Positions 23,958-26,616 of a DNA stretch of 26,616 bases are shown piece after piece. The notes under the pieces are model-generated. The model was not told the DNA's origin, ran no database searches, and was given only the letters and a program-made list of their open reading frames with translations. Source of the stretch: Clostridium sp. (GTDB lineage Bacteria; Bacillota; Clostridia; Acetivibrionales; Acetivibrionaceae); the NCBI GenBank assembly GCA_012841175.1, contig DUVG01000073.1, positions 1 to 26,616 on the forward strand, written 5' to 3'. Each line of letters begins with the position of its first letter. The stretch's first letter is position 1. The position numbers and the translations under genes were made by a program.

Positions 23958-24461
23958 ATGGACAAAATTTTAAATGAACATAAAAATAATATTAAAGGAA
24001 AGACTGCTCGCCAGTCTGAAATAGAGATGACACAATTAGTGCTTCCTAATGATACAAACATTTTAGGGAATTTATTAGGTGGGCAATTAATGCACTGGAT
24101 TGACATTGCAGGTGCTTTGGCTGCATCAAGACATTCTAATAAAGTAGTTGCCACTGTTGCCTTAGACAGCCTTGATTTTAGGCATCCTATACGCTTAGGA
24201 GAGATGGTAATATTAAAGGCAAGGCTTACTTGGGTAGGCAGAACTTCTATGGAGGTAAGTGTAGAGGTCTATGCAGAAAACATGAAGACAGGAAATACTA
24301 TACTTACAAACAAAGCTTTTATATCTTTTGTAGCTTTAGGTGATGATGGAAAGTCTACAGAAGTGCCACCGTTGATTTTAGAAACAGAAGAAGAAAGACT
24401 AATTAATAAAGAAGCAGAAAAAAGACGTGAATACCGTCTGAAAAGAAGAAGTAAAGAATAA
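23958..24461 (+). CDS. Acyl-CoA thioesterase, single-hotdog YciA/BFIT-like
   Basis: A 167-residue hotdog-fold acyl-CoA hydrolase. The family motif is seen as LGNLLGGQLMHWIDIAGALA (N-x2-G-G-x-L-M-x-W-x-D), followed by VATVALDSLDFRHPIRLGEM and TWVGRTSMEVSVEVYAE, as in YciA/Acot proteins that hydrolyse fatty acyl-CoAs. The C-terminus is a charged helix (KEAEKRREYRLKRRS). GGAGAA precedes the ATG at good spacing. It lies between the pilM terminator and a terminator of its own, so it is a single-gene unit. The substrate cannot be read from the sequence. Confidence 0.9.
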   Translation: MDKILNEHKNNIKGKTARQSEIEMTQLVLPNDTNILGNLLGGQLMHWIDIAGALAASRHSNKVVATVALDSLDFRHPIRLGEMVILKARLTWVGRTSMEVSVEVYAENMKTGNTILTNKAFISFVALGDDGKSTEVPPLILETEEERLINKEAEKRREYRLKRRSKE

Positions 24462-24512
24462 TTGGCCAAAGCTTCATTACAATTACATTTATATCAAGAA
24501 CATTACATGCAT

Positions 24513-24560
24513 ACCAAAAGTCTGCCACAAGAAGTTTATATGTGGTAGACTTTTTTGGTA
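24513..24560 (+). terminator. Terminator after the thioesterase gene
   Basis: ACCAAAAGTCTGCCACA pairs with TGTGGTAGACTTTTTTGGT with small mismatches, and the right arm carries a six-T run. It separates the thioesterase from the RsgI-like gene. Confidence 0.75.
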
Positions 24561-24590
24561 TAAATATAAGCTGTAACCTGTAATTTACAA

Positions 24591-24623
24591 GCAATACGCT
24601 GTAATTGGAGCGTTACTAATTGC
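24591..24623 (+). promoter_or_regulatory. Hairpin in the leader of the RsgI-like gene
   Basis: GCAAT-ACGCT (24591-24600) pairs with AGCGT (24609-24613) and ATTGC (24619-24623), leaving a five-base bulge on the right arm. It ends about 13 bases before the AAGAGGTG ribosome site. No T-run follows. Role unknown. Confidence 0.35.
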
Positions 24624-24652
24624 CGATACATCTAATAAGAGGTGTATTTTTT

Positions 24653-24913
24653 ATGTATAAAGGAAAGATAATAAAAATAGTAGACGATGAAGCTATCGTA
24701 ATGGTAAAAGACTATGAACTTATTCGTATTAAAAGACGGGGTAATATGACTGTAGGGGAAGAAGTTGAATTTTCCACAGAAGATATTATCTTTAATTTTG
24801 CACACATTTCAGACTCTCAAGGCAAAGAGGCATCAGAAGATGATAATCTGAAAGGATTTAGCCGTGTATCAGGTATGCAAAACAAAGAGGACTTGGAGAA
24901 TTTGCATACATAG
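24653..24913 (+). CDS. RsgI-like anti-sigma factor, N-terminal domain (frame breaks)
   Basis: This fragment carries the cytoplasmic RsgI N-terminal domain that holds SigI-type sigma factors in cellulosomal clostridia and Bacillus: MYKGKIIKIVDDEAIVMVKD, then ELIRIKRRGNMTVGEEVEF and STEDI. The start is the ATG at 24653, eight bases after AAGAGGTG; the TTG 33 bases upstream has no ribosome site. After about residue 72 the frame runs on for a few codons (MQNKEDLENLHT) and stops at TAG 24911. In a normal RsgI a single membrane helix follows the N-domain and leads into an extracellular part. Neither frame has a hydrophobic segment here, and the extracellular part is found in another frame. No sigI gene precedes it. 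Confidence 0.75.
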   Translation: MYKGKIIKIVDDEAIVMVKDYELIRIKRRGNMTVGEEVEFSTEDIIFNFAHISDSQGKEASEDDNLKGFSRVSGMQNKEDLENLHT

Positions 24914-26616
24914 ATGTAGACATTAATTACCCAGGTATTTCATTTACAATAGATGATAAAGGAGTAGTAAATGAAGTAGTATTGCTAAATGACAATGATG
25001 ACTTTAACATCAAAGATATGGATTTAGAAGGAAAATATTTTGTTAATGCTTTTGAAATGGTGGTACAGAAATTAAGAGATGAAGAATATTTTGAAGAAAA
25101 ATCGGCTGTGTTTATGTCTGCAGCACTCAATGTTGAAAACAGTATAACCAATGAGAAAATGCTTGTACAACAATTGATGAGTGCAAAGTATGTTTTGAAT
25201 AAATCTGGAGAAAAGGTAAGCGCAAAAGGTATTATCGTAGATAAAAGTGTAAGAGAAAAAGCATCAGAACTCAATGTTTCAATGGGAAGATATGTAACTT
25301 ATTTAGCAGCTAATAAACAGTCTGATATGTCCTTGGATTTAATTTCAGAAAAATCCGTGCAAGAATTATTTGAAATTATTGATGACAATGAAATTGAGTT
25401 GGATGCTAAAATTATTATTGATACAGATATTATAAGTCAGACGCCTGTACCGGTGGAAATTACTCAACAACCAGTTAAAACAATGGAACCGGTTTTATCG
25501 CCAACTCCACCATTAGTGGAAGTAATGACACCGGAACCAATATCAACATCAACGCCGGAACCGACCCCGACATTAGAATCGACGTCAACACCAGTATCAA
25601 CATCAACGCCGGAACCGACCCCGACATTAGAACCGACGTCAACACCAGTATCAACATCAACGCCGGAACCGACCCCGACATCAGAACCGACGTCAACACC
25701 GGTAACAACATCAACGCCGAAACCGACCCCGACATCGGAACCGACACCAACCACGACACCAAGTACTATAGAAGTGAAAACAGGAACAGTGGAAGGGGAA
25801 ATAAAAGAAGGGGTGGAAGTTCCTGTATATTTTGAAGGAGCTTCAGAAAATGGTGTAAGTAGTTGTGAATTTACATTGACCTATGATCGGGAAGATATAG
25901 AAGTGCAAGAAATAACGACCGGAGCAATAGTAGTAAATCCGGGAGGATTTAGTACAACAATAGACAGTGACAATGGAACGATAAAATTCACATATGCAGG
26001 TGAAACAATAAATGTAGACGGAGAGTTTGCAAGGATAAGGGTAAGAATAAAAGAAGGAGCAGAAATAGGATTCAGCCAAGTGAAGCTAACAGAGGAATCC
26101 TTTATAGGCGGCAACTTAATAGGCATGATAGTAACGTCTAATGAAGACGGAGGAGTAGAAGTAAAATCGACGCCGACACCAGAACCAACGCCCGAACCAA
26201 CACCACCTTCAGGTTTATATGTGTTGGAAGATTGGGAAGAATACGGTGAGTGGACTGGAGGCAGTTGGGTGACTGGAGATCGTATATGGTCGATTACTCA
26301 ACCTATAAATCCAACGGATGAATGGTATTCCCATGGAAGTAAATCCATGAAACTTCCAAGTGTTAATACGTTTTTAAATATGGTGTTTACTGATAAGAAA
26401 ACTTTGGGAATTAATGCCAAAGCTAAATTGAGGTTAGATGTATATATTTCTGAAAGTGAAAGGTATAACGGAGTAGAAATGGGGCTTAGAATACAATTTG
26501 GTGAAGGAACGCAACTGTATTATTCAGATAAAGTAACAGTACCAGAAGGCGGAACAGTTACGGTGACATTTGATTTAGAAAACGTACAAGCACCTGGCGA
26601 TATTAAAATACCTCCA
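24862..26616 (+). pseudogene. RsgI-like protein, extracellular part with cohesin-like and CBM-like domains (out of frame, runs off window)
   Basis: Open from the codon after a TAG at 24859 to the window end, with no start codon that has a ribosome site. It begins YAKQRGLGEFAYIDVDINYP, the conserved start of the RsgI extracellular domain (usually Y-A/V-x-V-D-I-N-P-S), which runs to about 25430. A Thr/Pro linker follows (to 25767). Bases 25768-26166 encode a domain of about 133 residues resembling a type I cohesin: EVPVYFEGASENGVSSCEF, LTYDREDIEVQEI, STTIDSDNGTIKFTYAGE, VDGEFARIRVRIKEGA. After a short PTPEPTPEPTPP linker, 26212 to the end reads like a jelly-roll module (YVLEDWEEYGEWTGG; SHGSKSMKLP), possibly carbohydrate-binding. 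Together with the 24653 fragment this was probably one gene, with the membrane helix lost and the frame shifted by deletion, or by sequence error. Confidence 0.68.
25541..25746 (+). repeat. 54-bp tandem repeats encoding the Thr/Pro linker
   Basis: Three near-identical 54-bp units start at 25541, 25595 and 25649, with a fourth, partial and more diverged, at 25703. Each encodes 18 residues close to STSTPEPTPTLEPTSTPV. The unit is a multiple of three, so copy number changes keep the frame. The repeats are richer in CCG and ACG than the surroundings. Such linkers are flexible, likely glycosylated spacers between surface modules. Confidence 0.9.

Noticed and set aside
24561..24652. SigI-type promoter before the RsgI-like gene
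   Set aside because: I looked for a C-rich -35 with a CGTA/CGAA-type -10 and found no convincing pair at proper spacing.
24870..24900. Programmed frameshift joining the two RsgI parts
   Set aside because: Zero-frame codons around GCAAAACAAAG do not make an X-XXY-YYZ slippery heptamer, and a shift would still leave the protein without its membrane helix.
25541..25746. Possible CRISPR-like array
   Set aside because: The 54-bp units are contiguous with no spacers, are in frame, and encode a typical surface-protein linker.
25464..25762. Two open minus-strand frames, one rich in Val-Gly-Asp repeats
   Set aside because: They are the antisense of the Thr/Pro linker repeats. No ribosome site, and the plus frame continues into recognisable domains on both sides.

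Overview
The window is AT-rich DNA (about one third G+C by eye) from a spore-forming, Gram-positive, cellulolytic clostridium. The case rests on four things: clostridial codon use with strong Shine-Dalgarno sites; the metG-tatD-yabE-rsmA gene order typical of Firmicutes; a secreted family 48 cellulase with a type I dockerin, the hallmark of cellulosome producers; and an RsgI-type anti-sigma protein, the family that senses polysaccharides in cellulosomal clostridia. The species cannot be fixed from this alone; the Acetivibrio/Hungateiclostridium/Ruminiclostridium group fits best.

Layout. 1-4723 (+): the 3' part of metG, tatD, an unusual Met/Cys/His-rich small protein, a YabE-like G5/3D cell-wall protein with its own strong promoter, and rsmA. 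4820-6398 (+): an unrecognised protein with a low-complexity middle, then a bacteriohemerythrin 19 bases later. 6399-7100: a 700-base non-coding stretch with inverted repeats and the probable promoter region of the next gene. 7101-9350 (+): the GH48 cellulase with signal peptide and dockerin, closed by two terminators in tandem. 9581-17457 (+): zapA, a U32 peptidase, dut, a zinc-type dehydrogenase, an alpha-oxoamine synthase and hflX, the last apparently starting at ATT. 17465-19946 (-): a FapA/DUF342 protein and a degenerate PilZ-like protein, convergent with hflX. 20308-20703 (+): a Nudix-like protein with a damaged Nudix box. 20823-21392 (-): signal peptidase I. 21598-24461 (+): a dus gene, a lone pilM and a hotdog thioesterase. 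24653-26616 (+): an RsgI-like gene whose reading frame is broken and which runs off the window.

The most interesting locus is the last. The RsgI N-terminal domain and the RsgI extracellular domain lie in different frames, and the membrane segment expected between them is missing. The downstream frame continues through a Thr/Pro linker built of 54-bp repeats into a domain that reads as a type I cohesin, then a second short linker and a jelly-roll-like domain that could be carbohydrate-binding. A polysaccharide-sensing anti-sigma protein carrying a cohesin would tie cellulosome subunits (such as the dockerin-bearing GH48 about 15 kb upstream) to the sensor itself. No sigI gene lies next to it. 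Whether the break is real or a sequence error is the first thing to settle.
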